Part shown: positions 53,001-63,629 of the stretch, piece after piece
Position numbering within the stretch: the stretch's first letter is position 1
Layout: the number at the start of each line of letters is the position of its first letter
Source of the DNA: Aphrocallistes beatrix
Taxonomy: Eukaryota; Porifera; Hexactinellida; Sceptrulophora; Aphrocallistidae
NCBI GenBank assembly: GCA_963281255.1
Contig: OY725500.1
Span: 434,001-498,000, forward strand
DNA: 64,000 bases
Direction: 5' to 3'
The notes under the pieces: model-generated
The model's database searches: none
Seen by the model: the letters and a program-made list of their open reading frames with translations, nothing else
What the model was told of the DNA's origin: nothing
Translations under genes and position numbers: made by a program

Positions 53001-56000
53001 GTTGCCATTTGGGCCTTTTTATAAGCAACGAGGGACCCATCGGGCACAAACCTTTGATAGATTGAGTTTTGACTTCAGAATGTGATCAACACTTCCCGTT
53101 GAGATCCCAATAATATGAGCTAACTCTTTAACAGTGATATGAGGATCTGAATCAACGAGTTCCTTAACAGCACTGGAATACTTGGGGACAACCGCCGTAA
53201 CAGGTGCTCCAGCCCGAGGGTCATCTTCCACAGACTCTCTACCTACCCTAAAGCGCTGGGCCCATCGTCTGACTCCAGGATAAGATAGAGCACCTTTCAT
53301 ACTGTAGACTTGCACCAAGTCAACATGTATATCGTGCGCAGATTTCCCGAGCAGAGTACGAATCTTAACGTATGATCTCTGCTCAATTAAAGAATTCTTC
53401 TTTGATGACGCCATAATTGATTAGTATGCAAAATCGGTTTTACAAAATAATGTGTAAATCAATAAGTAAATGTAATATCAAGATGAAATAAAAACTGACT
53501 TTTAGGTAATTGATAGAATAAACACATTCTATGAGCGAATTATGGTACTTGTACAATATAGTCATGTTATCTCTTAATGATCAGAACTTATTGAACGCCC
53601 GTAGTAGATATCTACATTTTGGACTATCATATTTTGCATGGCTTCTTGTCCTAATTACTCTGAAATTGAGCAACGGACGTATGTCAAATTTCGCACTATC
53701 CTCGAAATCCCTCCAAAGTCTATTTATGAGGAGCTGGCAATGATATGTGGAGAAGATTCTCTATCATACTCAACTGTCAGAAGATGGGTAAACCTGTTCA
53801 GGGAAGGCAGGGCCTCTGTCCAAGACGCCCCTCGTCCTGGAGCACCAAAACTGGCGACCAACAGTGACAAATTGAGTGAGGTAAAGGAATACGTCGACTC
53901 TTTCCCCCATTCTTCGGTTGAGGACGTAGCTAACAATGTTGGCATTTCAACGGGAAGTGCACACACGATTCTGAAGTCGGAGTTGGAACTGAGGAAGGTC
54001 CAAGTGCGATGGGTACCGCATTGCCTGACTTCTCCACAAAAGGCCGCTAGACTCGAAATGGCCAAGGAAAACCTCACAATCTATGAATGGTGTGACCCAA
54101 GACGTTTATTAGAGATAGTAACAGGGGATGAAACTTGGATACAATTCAAGCCACCGATCAGAAAACAAGATGGCAGGGTATAGCTGAAAAAAGGAGAGGT
54201 ACCCCCAGCTGTTTGTGTGTCCGACTTTCGTGCCCCGAAGGTCTTATACTGCATATTTTTCGATGGGCTAGGGCCTGTAGCCCAGATCCCTGTTCCCAAA
54301 GGCCAAACACTTACTGGACAATTCTACGCTGATGTTGTGTTACCTGAAGTTGAGAAATCGTACCTTAAGCGTCGTCCAAAGACTGGAACACGTGGTCTCA
54401 AAATTTTGCATGATAATGCCAGACCACATAAAACTTTGGCTGTCAAGCAAAAAATTAAAGATATGGGTATGCACGAAGTCCTGCACCCACCTTACTCCCC
54501 TGATATAGCCCCATGTGACTTCTGGCTGTTCAGAAAACTCAAAGATCACCTCTCTGGACGCGAATTTGAAGATCGGCTCAGCCTTGGTCGGGCAATTTTC
54601 CAATACCTCGAAGTCATACCCAAGGATGAGTATAGGATGACGTTTGAAAATTGGATTAAAAGGCTAAATTCTGTTGTAAAGTATAAAGGAGATTACTTTG
54701 AACATTCTTAGTAAAAATCATCCAATTTACACAATTATTTTTTGTTTTGGTGGGGTGTGATTAGTATTTATTGAATGCCCCTGTATAATACAAATTCTTT
54801 GAGGAATTCTGTCAAAATAATATACATTCGACTCCGCTTAATAGGGTCACTGTTTAATCGGGCCACTTTTGGCAGGACCGGAATAGCTCTCACACATAGA
54901 AGCTAATACAAAATATTTTCGGTTAATAGGGTTCAGGGAATTACTTGCTACTTTTTTTTTACTTGCTACTCACTACCTTTTTATTTTTTTGGAGAAAAAT
55001 AAAAAGTAGTAAGTAAATATTCTGGATGGCGAGCAAAAAAAAAGTAGCAAGTAAATTTCCCGGACACCTGATGAAATGGACATGGTTAAATTAAGAAAAT
55101 TATGTTTATGAAATACTCAAATATTCCTGCAAATCCCTCGATGCGCCCTCGTTTCTGTCATATATTGTACAATCAATAATTTATTCTCCTCACGTCAACT
55201 AAATGTCGGTCAAAAAATAAGTAGCAAGTAAAAAAAAAAGTAGTGAGTGAGTAAAACTAAAACTAAAATGGAGGAAAAAATAAAGTAGCAAGTAAACGGT
55301 TGGCAAAAAAAATTACGTACAACTTTTTTTTTGCCAGTTCTGGAATCCCTGATAGGGTTCTCCGCTTAATCGGGTCAAAATGTCCTCTGACCGATGTGAC
55401 CCTATTAAGCGGAGTCGACTGTATTTCTTTCCGTTGCAAGGTTATTTGAAAATCTACTTGACTGATTCTTACCAAATTTGGGACAAAAATTCTTTATATG
55501 GTGTGGTTTTGTACCAGATGTAACGATTATTCATATTTTCACACCTTTTTACACCTTGTTAATAGGGTTCTCCGCTTAATTGAGGCAAAATGTCCTCTGA
55601 CCGATGTGACCCTATTAAGCGACTGTACTTCTAAAATGTAAATAAGCGTGTCTTAAACTCTGATGAATAAATTAGAGTACCAACTCACAGGAGAACACAT
55701 AGACCCACTGACATCTAAAGCGATCAAAAATCGTTTTCCCGTCGGTTCTACAAACTTGAAAGAGAGATAGAACGCCTTGTCAAGAGCGGATTCTATCGCA
55801 GGGACAGGATTCCATTGGAGAGAACCTTTGTCTCCTTTCCCGGATGAGTAGGTCTTGAGGGCTACCAGGATGTTGAATGGGTGGATACGAGCAGATTTGA
55901 GAATCGATTCTGTCTGTAGCTTTTCGCAAACCAACTGCGTCTCATCTATAATTAGAACATTGTTATATAAATAGAATAGAAATAGACTCAAAGGAAGGAG

Positions 56001-59000
56001 TTCATTTTTTGATTTGTTTTAGATCATTTTTCAATAAATTTTAGATCTTTTAACTCATTTTTAAACTTCAATCAATGTCAGACATTTGATGAAGGTTTTC
56101 AACTAATAAACACAATCACTTTAACCTCAAAATCAATCAATCAAAAATCGATCACTTTAACCTCAAAAAATCAATCAGTTATCTAACTCAATTGAGTTTT
56201 CTCATTCAAGCAGGTAATAGGAATAGTAATCAGATTATTTCCATAAAAGGAAATATCCCCACTGGGATACAGACAATTCGTGACATTCTTGTAGTCGTGT
56301 AAACAATCATTAGTTGAGATTAAAGGGTTTCATTCAACTTGTTTATCGATTAATTAAAGATGAAAGACAATGACAACTAAAAGAATTACTTCCCGAGAGA
56401 GAAATTCATTCTCACATTCTAACATTGAATTCATCAATTCTATGTGGAATAGTCACGAATGCAATGTTACGAAATGAATGTCACGAATTGTATGTCACGA
56501 ATTGTTCTGTATCCCATCCCCACTCTACAGTGTACTGCCATTCCTACCATTGAGTGGAGCTAGCAACTCGATCGCAGTCATCTTTCCGAGATTCCTGATC
56601 AAGGCAGTCATGGGCATATTCTGAAGCAGAACTCTCCACACCTCCACACTCTTCAGCAAGGGAGTAGGCACGTGCTCCCTCACCAGACCGAACTTCTTGA
56701 TGAGTGGGATTATGACGTCATCCTGTGTGCAGGACTTAGCTTTGTCCACCGCGTTCAAGAAGTTCAGGAGTTGGGTTATTTCTGGGTTGGAGGGAGTGGA
56801 AAGGTGTGAGAAATCCTTCTGAGTCTGAACTAGACCCTTTATTATGTATCTAGGGAAGAGAGGAATGGAATGTGAGAGACACAATGGTAAAACTGAATAA
56901 ATACCGTAAACTGGGGTGACTTTGTCTCACAATAGCAATTTTAATAAAATATACTCAAACTTATGAATCAATGCAATCACATTGATAATATGTTGAATGA
57001 TCTCAATATATCCAAAGTTATTTAAACCGCAGTATTTCTGAGTATATTTTATTAAAATTGCTATTGTGGGACAAAGTCACCTCTTAGGGCCAAAGTCGCC
57101 CCAGTTTACGGTATGTGAGAATATTAGCTGATACGTATAAGGTCGAGACCTTGGTGAAACTCCCAAAAATCGTTGAGTAATTTTCCCACCAAGATCTCCT
57201 TAAAGAATTAGGCATGTGCTGGATTAACATTATATAACTGTATGAGTAGACTCCATTAGGAGGGATGTCTTACCTGAAAATGATGCTGAGCTCATCTCGG
57301 TCTGTTTTGAGGTGTGAAAGTCGGAGTAGGTCTTTGTGAGACCAGCCATTCCTTTGCTGGTATTTGGTAACCAACATGCTCAGATTCTTAGACTTCTTCT
57401 CAGTATACCTAAACATTAAGAAAAGCTTAAAATATAAACTAAAGTGGAATTTATTGGGTAGGAATTAGAGGAGACAGCACCCACCATTCCGCCACTGCTC
57501 TCCTGTGGGCTCTACCCCATCCAGTGCCCGCACTCAGTGACTCGCAATACTCCACAAACGCGAACAGGTGAGTGGGGATTCTACACACAGAGGGGAGTGC
57601 CTTGTAAGCGCATTTCTTTGTCTCCTCATCTCCTAAAGATTAACGAGTTATCTGATGTGAAATGATATATCATGAGGCATGTTATGAATTCATATATGCC
57701 TGCTTGAGCAATGATAAAGCGGGATGTGGTGTTGAATTTCGCGAGACATGGCGGGACACAATAGAAATTGTCCTTGACGTCCCGCCCAAAATGTTGGCAT
57801 ACAGGTGACTCCGCTTAATCGGATATTTTGTCCCGATTAAGCAGAGTTCCCAATTAAAAATTTAGTATCAGTTTCTCTGATGAGTACACTGCCTGGCCAA
57901 AAGTATTGGAACACATTGTGTGTGCCATCAGTGCCATAAGTGGCACACATTAGAATGTGTTCCAATACTTTTGGCCAGGTAGTGTATTTCGTTCCAGGAG
58001 AGTGTCATTAAGCGGAGTTGACTGTATTTACAAGTATCTTTATCTCACTAAATATTTTTCAGGAATACTATTGGTAAGTACAGACTCTGCTTAATATGGT
58101 CACTGTTTAATCGGGCCACTTTTGGTAGGACCGGAATAGCTCTCACACATAGAAGCTAATACAAAATAGTTTCAGTTAATAGGTTCTCCGCTTAATCGAG
58201 GCAAAATGTCCTCTGACCGATGTGACCCATTAAGCGCGGAATCGACTGTAATTCCCCATTTCTATAATACAACGATTCTATTGTGTCACTATACATCATA
58301 TGACGTGGTAACTGTTTGTGTTCGAATTCCTAGCATTCAGAACTGTATTTATACTAAAGCTCTACCTAGTCTCGCACACATGGCAAGAGAGAAGATGATT
58401 GGGTCTTGCTTGGCAGCTCTGCCCTCAGTGCTGAACTGCATTATCTCGAGAACTACGTCCTGCCCGTCTCCACTCGTTAGCAACCTGAGGAGAGCTTTGG
58501 CATTCTCCTTTCCTATAACAAGCATAAATATAATTCAAACAGCCCTCCGGATAGTAGACTCCTAATCTTGAAACGATATACAGTGGAGTCTCCCAAAACG
58601 GACACTCAGAAAAGCGGACAACGGACAAACTCGTGGAATGGAATGAATCTACCATATAATATACGTATGTAATAGTAAGCAATCTCTGAGAAGCAGACAA
58701 CTCTATACAACACACAAAAGCCATGTCTCCATTGTGTCCGTTATTCGGAGACTCCACTGTAGTTGTATATGCCTGAATCAGTAATAACATTATGACGTAG
58801 GGTAGTATTACACATTTTATGCTCCCAAACAACTCATTGATTGTCAGCCTAATGCAGCGGTTTCAATCTTTTTGGCTGTGGACCCCTCCAATTAACCGTA
58901 CTACAAAGTTTGGAATTATGTGGGCCACCATTAGGGTCCATGGAGTCAGATTGGAACTGTCACTGGAATTTTGGTCCAGGGGACCAATTTTTTCGTGGAA

Positions 59001-59445
59001 AATTGGTCTTCCCCTGAAAATTTTGGAATTTTGGTCCTGTAATGGACCAATTTTCCATTGAATATTGGTCCGGGAGACCATTTTTTTAAGGGAATATTGG
59101 CAATATTGGAAAATTGGTCAATTGCAGGACCAAATTTTTCAGGGGAGGACCAATTTTCCACGAAAAAATTGGTCCCCGTACCAAAACTTTAATGACAGGA
59201 CCACTATAGGTCCATGGAGCCAGGTGGGACACTGCCTACTGTAGCACACCTAGCTGCTTCTGCTTGATGTAGTAGCTCCCTCCCTCAGAACCCAAGCACA
59301 GGAACCTCCGCACCCGAGTCATGTCGCTGACAGGCCAGGAGTATCCTCCCGCTGAGTTAGGGACCTGTCCCGCTAGGCCTACTGTCTGGGGGACCTGTGG
59401 GATCTGTTCCGAGTCTGAGTCCATTGACATGTCAGACGTGGCCAT
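47020..59445 (-). CDS. RO60: RO60 (TROVE2) RNA-binding protein, nine exons
   Basis: Exons 59445-59250, 58512-58366, 57632-57485, 57408-57274, 56849-56548, 55945-55689, 51786-51662, 50947-50779 and 47193-47020 join in phase to 550 residues (human 538). Recognised blocks: [87 protein letters not shown]; then the vWA domain with a DxSxS MIDAS ([18 protein letters not shown]), [13 protein letters not shown] and the end [21 protein letters not shown]60 is a HEAT-like ring binding misfolded small RNAs and Y RNAs for quality control. Intron 8 carries another gene and intron 6 two nested mariners. Start chosen at [14 protein letters not shown]. Confidence 0.95.
47363..47550. mobile_element. Pogo-like MITE (CAGTCAACTCTGCTTAAT)
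   Basis: Complete; in RO60 intron 8. Positions 47551-48197 hold nothing else recognised. Confidence 0.85.
48198..49217 (-). CDS. Unrecognised multi-pass membrane protein nested in a RO60 intron
   Basis: About 340 residues with seven hydrophobic segments ([127 protein letters not shown]), so seven-TM topology is likely. The frame is open upstream to about 49290 without an ATG; the first ATG is at 49217, and CTTTCAAG near 49274 could be an acceptor joining an unseen 5' exon. No rhodopsin or adhesion signature is clear. Possibly a lineage-specific GPCR. Confidence 0.55.
   Translation of the reverse strand: MCASAFMIIVFSICHVLFFSGFSRKKFRYLRKISKQYYNMQLRNYYRIYNILPFFLIVLGIFELIEIIGNSVLNLESSFFNSAQFFHNCTLQSNTALALLHRTKFMILPLVMPNIIYPVLLTFVYSILRYCTRMFSQTTRSYSCCFRIQLILTCTFQLGTLFILAYNPWSLTAIPFVFALFVCVDMIIVIYYTFRLNSVLRQVCTDTLCYTSDSRDIDDMIRFQRRYRNLMSVVVIFLLLLSLSLVLTALFDGFRNIFLNHCFYNLDIPDTPSRMDSRLSSILICTFVIIRFSSMILFDIFALATSVVICFKIVRFYRNICATSKLQASAKLIPDPVNC
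49709..50144. repeat. Long hairpin element, 436 bases
   Basis: Near-perfect inverted arms of about 200 bases around 49905-49915; starts CTGTTGCGTGATATCCTGAG. 50145-50572 shows nothing recognised. Confidence 0.85.
50573..50731. mobile_element. Pogo-like MITE, variant 2
   Basis: ACAGGTGACTCCGCTTAATCG start and GCGGAGTTGACTG end. Confidence 0.75.
51005..51438. mobile_element. Pogo-like MITE pair: partial copy, inserted repeat, complete copy 51284-51438
   Basis: The flank plus the MITE 5' end is duplicated on both sides of the 51062-51245 repeat; the second copy is complete. Confidence 0.7.
51062..51245. repeat. GC-rich dispersed repeat with TAGGCG motifs, copy 2
   Basis: Inserted within a CAGTCGACTCC MITE; flanked by duplicated TTAGAAGTAACATATTTATT. 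Confidence 0.7.
51868..52041. mobile_element. Pogo-like MITE (CAGTCAGGGTCGCTTATTATG)
   Basis: CAGTCAGGGTCGCTTATTA start and its complement end; TA flanks. Confidence 0.8.
52267..53602 (-). mobile_element. Mariner element (inner), inserted in the outer mariner
   Basis: Inverted ends begin CGGGCGTTCAATAAGTTCTG with TA on both sides. About 1.34 kb, the usual mariner size. Confidence 0.9.
52331..53414 (-). pseudogene. Mariner transposase broken by a frameshift (inner element)
   Basis: The N-terminal half (53414-53019, [17 protein letters not shown]) and C-terminal half (53047-52331) are in different frames and meet near RWVPRCL. The DD34D motifs ([28 protein letters not shown]) are kept. Confidence 0.88.
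53638..54711 (+). pseudogene. Mariner transposase with one in-frame stop (outer element)
   Basis: Starts [17 protein letters not shown]. The catalytic motifs GDETW, HDNARPH and [13 protein letters not shown] give a DD34D triad. A TAG at 54181-54183 interrupts the frame; both sides share one frame, so a single nonsense change is the only obvious damage. The N-terminal helix-turn-helix is intact. Confidence 0.88.
54834..55421. mobile_element. Pogo-like MITE interrupted by a foldback insert (54932-55355)
   Basis: MITE halves at 54834-54931 and 55356-55421. The insert starts CAGGGAATTACTTGCTAC and ends GGAATCCCTG, with internal AAAAAGTAGCAAGTAAA inverted repeats. Confidence 0.7.
55440..55627. 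repeat. Dispersed repeat (TGTAACGATTATTCATATTTTC) and MITE fragment
   Basis: 55440-55556 matches the reverse complement of 18025-18140; followed by a half MITE to 55627. 55946-56547 shows nothing recognised. Confidence 0.55.
56906..57112. mobile_element. MITE (TACCGTAAACTGGGGYGAC ends)
   Basis: Long inverted arms including AATTTTAATAAAATATACTC and complement, with TACCGTAAACTGGGG ends. Confidence 0.85.
57801..58027. mobile_element. Variant-2 pogo-like MITE with a Tc1-type MITE (57889-57987) inserted
   Basis: The insert has ends ACTGCCTGGCCAAAAGTATT and complement, TA-flanked, typical of Tc1/mariner MITEs. Confidence 0.8.
58078..58248. mobile_element. Pogo-like MITE (CAGACTCTGCTTAATATGG)
   Basis: Complete; RO60 intron 2. 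Confidence 0.75.
58581..58761. mobile_element. Pogo-like MITE (CAGTGGAGTCTCCCAAAACGG)
   Basis: CAGTGGAGTCTCCCAAAACGG start and CGGAGACTCCACTG end; RO60 intron 1. Confidence 0.8.
58970..59185. mobile_element. Palindromic MITE (GGTCCAGGGGACCAATTTTT)
   Basis: Long inverted arms CCAATTTTTTCGTGGAAAATT and complement, with repeated GGACCAATTTT. Confidence 0.75.
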
Positions 59446-59844
59446 ACTGTGTAGCTAACTGTTCTAGTTTACTCTGAATAGAATTCAGTAGAAAAGGAAC
59501 TTCACAAATTAAGGGATTATTCGCCGTATACTCCACAAGGGAACAATATTGTGGGAAGACATATGGAACACGGCTCAAGTTGGCAAAATCGTATCTCAAA
59601 GTAACTACCAGTTGACCATATTATGCATTCCTGATGCTATATCCATCACCATGATCAAGTGGCTGAAGAGCCATCTTGCATTCCAGTGCGACGGAGTGGT
59701 TGACTTGTGGCTTGATGTGTCACCTAATCTTATACTCTTAGTATTGGTTCACGAGCAGTTAATACAGTTCTATTCTTAGAATTCCTTCTACACATGTTAA
59801 GAAATTCAATAGCTTATTATATGCAGAGTAGAATTGTGGCTGAG
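59446..59844. promoter_or_regulatory. Divergent gap between RO60 and the tandem first exons
   Basis: Holds the RO60 5' region (minus) and the flank of the TATA-bearing plus-strand repeat. No individual site other than the TATA box is clear. Confidence 0.35.
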
Positions 59845-59852
59845 TATATAAG
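59845..59852 (+). promoter_or_regulatory. TATA box of tandem first exon copy 1
   Basis: TATATAAG about 30 bases before the repeated exon; the same box recurs at 61058-61065 and in degraded form near 62183. Confidence 0.5.
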
Positions 59853-59874
59853 TGGTTGTGTTATGAATTGATTC

Positions 59875-62800
59875 AATGCAGATTCACATCTCACTACTTT
59901 CAACTCAATAATAGACTTTGTATACTACAACAGCACTGATCTGTTCCAGAATATTGTTTCATGTGAGTTATGTAGTTTTATTATTTAATAATTTGTCACT
60001 ATTTTGAACTCAAATACCATAAGTTCCAAATTTAGCTGTAAACTGAAAAATTAGCATATTTGTCTTCGTAATTGAAGTTCAATAATTGATTGAAACCTAT
60101 TCTTATCATTTAAAATATTTAAAATATAATTTTACAAAAATTAACTCAAAACCTCTAAATGCTGAGTTTATTTGAAAATAATGGATTTTCCTAGAATATT
60201 TAATGAGAATTTGTACTGGTTTTTACACATTTTTCTATTTACAAACGCAATTGATTGGTAATTTCGTTTTTGGGGACCAGTTTTTGCAGTCAATTTTGTC
60301 CCAAAGTGTCTAATTTTATGAGTACATTGAGTAAGATACACAGCCACTAGACCAATAGAATTACAAGTAAAAAGGTGCTAATATATTGCAATAGCTTGGT
60401 TTAATCCCGATTATCCTAACCTGGTACGGTAGTGGTGCGAATGGCATTTCTATACCACTTTATATCACTTGGAATTCAATTTAGTTAATTAGATTAATGT
60501 TTCAAGGAAAGTGAATGTTGATGTGTGCAATTGGATAATCAAATACTAGGATTAGGTGGCACATTGAACCACAATTCAACCACTTTGTTGCAATGGAATG
60601 TAGAGCATTCCATTAACAACCTGTTCATGGAAATGCATTGGGATGGAATATGATTGGTCTATAGTAATTAATTTGAATAAATTCAATGCAATATTTTCTC
60701 GGAAATACACAACTAAGTTTCTCAAAATAATGACTCATCTCAGAGGTTTACTTAAATATTATTAAGATACACAAATTTATTTAGACAGATAATTTGAATT
60801 GTACCAGTGTGAACTGAACACCAATACTTTTTATTGTCATTCAAAAATTTATTAGAATGAAGATCAGTCAAGTGCTTGCTTGTGCTGCAGTGGTATTTTT
60901 AGAATTCCTTCTATACATGTTAATTAAGAATTTTAATCCTTACTATTAAAACTCGATTGGTTCACGAGCAGTTAATACAGTTCTATTCTTAGAATTCCTT
61001 CTACACATGTTAAGAAATTTAATAGCTTATTATATGCAGAGTAGAATTGTGGCTGAGTATATAAGTGGTTGAGTTATGAATTGATTCCAATGCAGATTCA
61101 CACCTCACTACTTTCAACTCAATAATAGACTTTGTATACTACAACAGCACTGATCTGTTCCAGAATATTGTTTCATGTGAGTTATGTAGTTTTATTATTT
61201 AATAATTTGTTGCTATTTTTAACCCAAATATCATAATTCCACGTTCCAAATTTAGATGCAAATTTGATAACTAATTTAGCCAATTTATACTCATCGTTTA
61301 AATATTTCTAATACACTATACTAATAACCGAGTTTATTTGAATATAGTGGATTGTCCTAGAATAGTTAATGTGGACAAGCGCGCTTCATTTGCTTGCGCT
61401 GCGCGGCTGGCGGACACTTTGTGTCCGCAGGAGGCGCCCTTTGGGGACCTGGACCCACATTGATTAATTATAAGGGGTTTAACATGTCTAAATATGTCTG
61501 TCCTATCGCCATAATTGATGTCGCACGAAAAATCACCAAATTTGTCATTTTTTTTAAAATTTTTGATGCGTAATGATGACGTCATAACAGAATGATGAGT
61601 CATCACTTGTTGATGATAGTTGTTTCATATATTAGATATATCAATATACACATTCAATCAAAATGTCACCATTATATGATATCACCTAATGGCTTAGTTA
61701 TGATTGAAAAACAGAAAGTTCTAATTATGAAAAGTGACAATGGCGTCATAATTCCATGACGACTCGATATTTTGGTATGAAATCTGGAACTTGCTGGAGC
61801 CATACCCAAAAGACTCCCACATACCAAAAATCCTAATTTCTGTGCCTAGCAGTTTATTCACTCAATTCGTTACAGATATATACTTATATATTTGTATATA
61901 CACAAGTATATATGCACAAGTCAACATTAATCGAGTTTTAATAGTAAGGATTAGTATGACTTTATGCACATGTATGCACTGACAGGCACGATTCATTGGT
62001 GAAGTTTTATGTTTGCTTTCATTTTAAATAAATTTGCTAACACAAAAATTAACAGCCGAATAAAATATTCACAAATTATTTCTAAATTTGATTTTCAGAA
62101 TCTATCAATTTTGATTCATAAAATGAAGGCTAATGTCTATTCCATTAAATTGTAGTCAAACGTGTTGAAATATAGTGTTAGAGTATATACTAAGTGGTTG
62201 TGTTATGAATTGATTCAATGCAGATTCACATCTCACTACTTTCAACTCAATAAAGACTTTGTACATTACAACAGCACTGATCTGTTCCAGAATATTATTT
62301 CATGTGAGTTTTGATAATGTTAGCATTTAAAATTTTACTTCTTCATAGTTTTAAAGATAAATAGATTTAATTACCGTATTTCCCTGAAAGCGCAGGGGCT
62401 CGAATAAGCGCCGGGGCATTTTAGTTCTCTGAACATCATATCAAACTAGTATTCTCAGTAGTGGCATAGATACAAGTGCTTTTTGAAACATTACATTATC
62501 CTTTTTTAATAGAACTAACATTCTCAGTTGTGGCAAAAATAAAAGTGTCAGTCAATGTAGTAAACAAAAAAAGAGCGCCGGGTCAAAATAGCGAATGAAA
62601 AAAATAAGCGCCGGTTTGTTTGTAAACATTTAGTATTACTTTAGCATCAAAGTTATATGTGCATTTGATGGGGCACATCGATACATGTTGCCTCGGGGGT
62701 TTTTTAATTGTCTAGGCGGTCCTGATTGCACAGAAAAATAATCGAGTGAAAGAAAAGGGTGTGTAACAACACATCCTATGCAGAGGCCGGCGACACATTT

Positions 62801-63629
62801 TGAATGAAGTGTGCCAGTTTACCTGTAATGTCAATATATTTATGAACTTGTGTGCCAGTGGCACTCCTGTCTAGGGTTACCGACCTCTGAATACAAATAA
62901 ATGTCGGTCTGTCGACCCACAAATATTTTCAACTCCGCGTGCCATCAATTGAGAATCGCGTGCCTTAAGTTGTATCCCTGTTCTATGCAATATCTTAAAT
63001 TTCTGATTTTGAAACTTCGTAATTAATCTAATTCGTACTGATTATATACATATGTATGCTTTTACAACGCGATTCGTTGTAATTTCTGTACGGGAAACCA
63101 GTTTTGACTTTCAATACATCTCAGAGATTTACGCTTAATCTTTATGAATTTTAATGCAGATTCACATCTCGCTACTTTCAACTCAAATAATAGACTTTGT
63201 ATCTACAACAGCACTGATCTGTTCCAGAATACTACTTTCATGTGAGTTTATGATGGTATTAACATTTTATACTTTCTTCTTTACGGTTGTTAAATATACT
63301 ACGTATAAATATATTTAGTTATCCGACGAGAAAATTTTCCTGAATTTGTAATTTGGCTATGAAATTCGTACTAATTTTTTTTGAAAATATAAACTATATA
63401 ATTATCTTTCATTTTCATTAATTAATATAAATTCGCATTGATATATAGTTATGTGTTTACAAGGGAAATTCGTTTGTTTACTAAAGAGAGTCCATTGTTA
63501 CTTGTGCCACAAGTCCAGGAGACATCTGGACCTAAGGTTAGATGTCTGATGGACAAGATTGAGGGATCGCTAGTACTAAGAACCGTATCTATGTGTCTAC
63601 CAGCGTATCTCGACGATAAACTGTCTTAG
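59875..63629 (+). CDS. Candidate small gene with four tandem first exons; coding exon 63464-63629
   Basis: Four similar exon-like units end at 59962, 61176, 62303 and 63241, each closing ...TTCAT|GTGAGTT. A downstream exon follows acceptor TTTACAAG at 63463 and begins G GAA ATT. Splicing AT to G would create an ATG and a 57-residue protein starting MEIRLFTKESPLLLVPQ and ending CLPAYLDDKLS. The first exons otherwise carry stops and look like 5'UTR. TATA boxes precede copies 1 and 2 (61058-61065), a degraded one copy 3, none copy 4. AATAAA occurs near 63932. No family recognised. A repeat family mimicking splice sites is the alternative. Confidence 0.4.
61375..61950 (+). mobile_element. Same element family, copy 3, distant
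   Basis: Same start and end motifs; TGACGTCA at 61577 is kept, the second site has become TGGCGTCA. More diverged than copies 1 and 2. Confidence 0.7.
62373..62617. mobile_element. MITE (TACCGTATTTCCCTGAA), copy 2, truncated
   Basis: Shares more than 200 almost identical bases with 41152-41430 but lacks the right end. Confidence 0.75.

Larger units (their letters stand above)
52105..54784 (+). mobile_element. Mariner element (outer), interrupted by another mariner
   Basis: Terminal inverted repeats starting CAGGGGCATTCAATAAATAC at 52106 and ending in its complement at 54783 are flanked by TA. The transposase reads plus-strand 53638-54711. A second mariner (52267-53602) is inserted between the left end and the gene. 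Confidence 0.9.

Noticed and set aside
59875-63241. Tandem units as Y RNA or other small RNA genes next to RO60
   Set aside because: They end in a strong splice donor, have TATA boxes with Pol II spacing, and show no terminal stem or T-run terminator.
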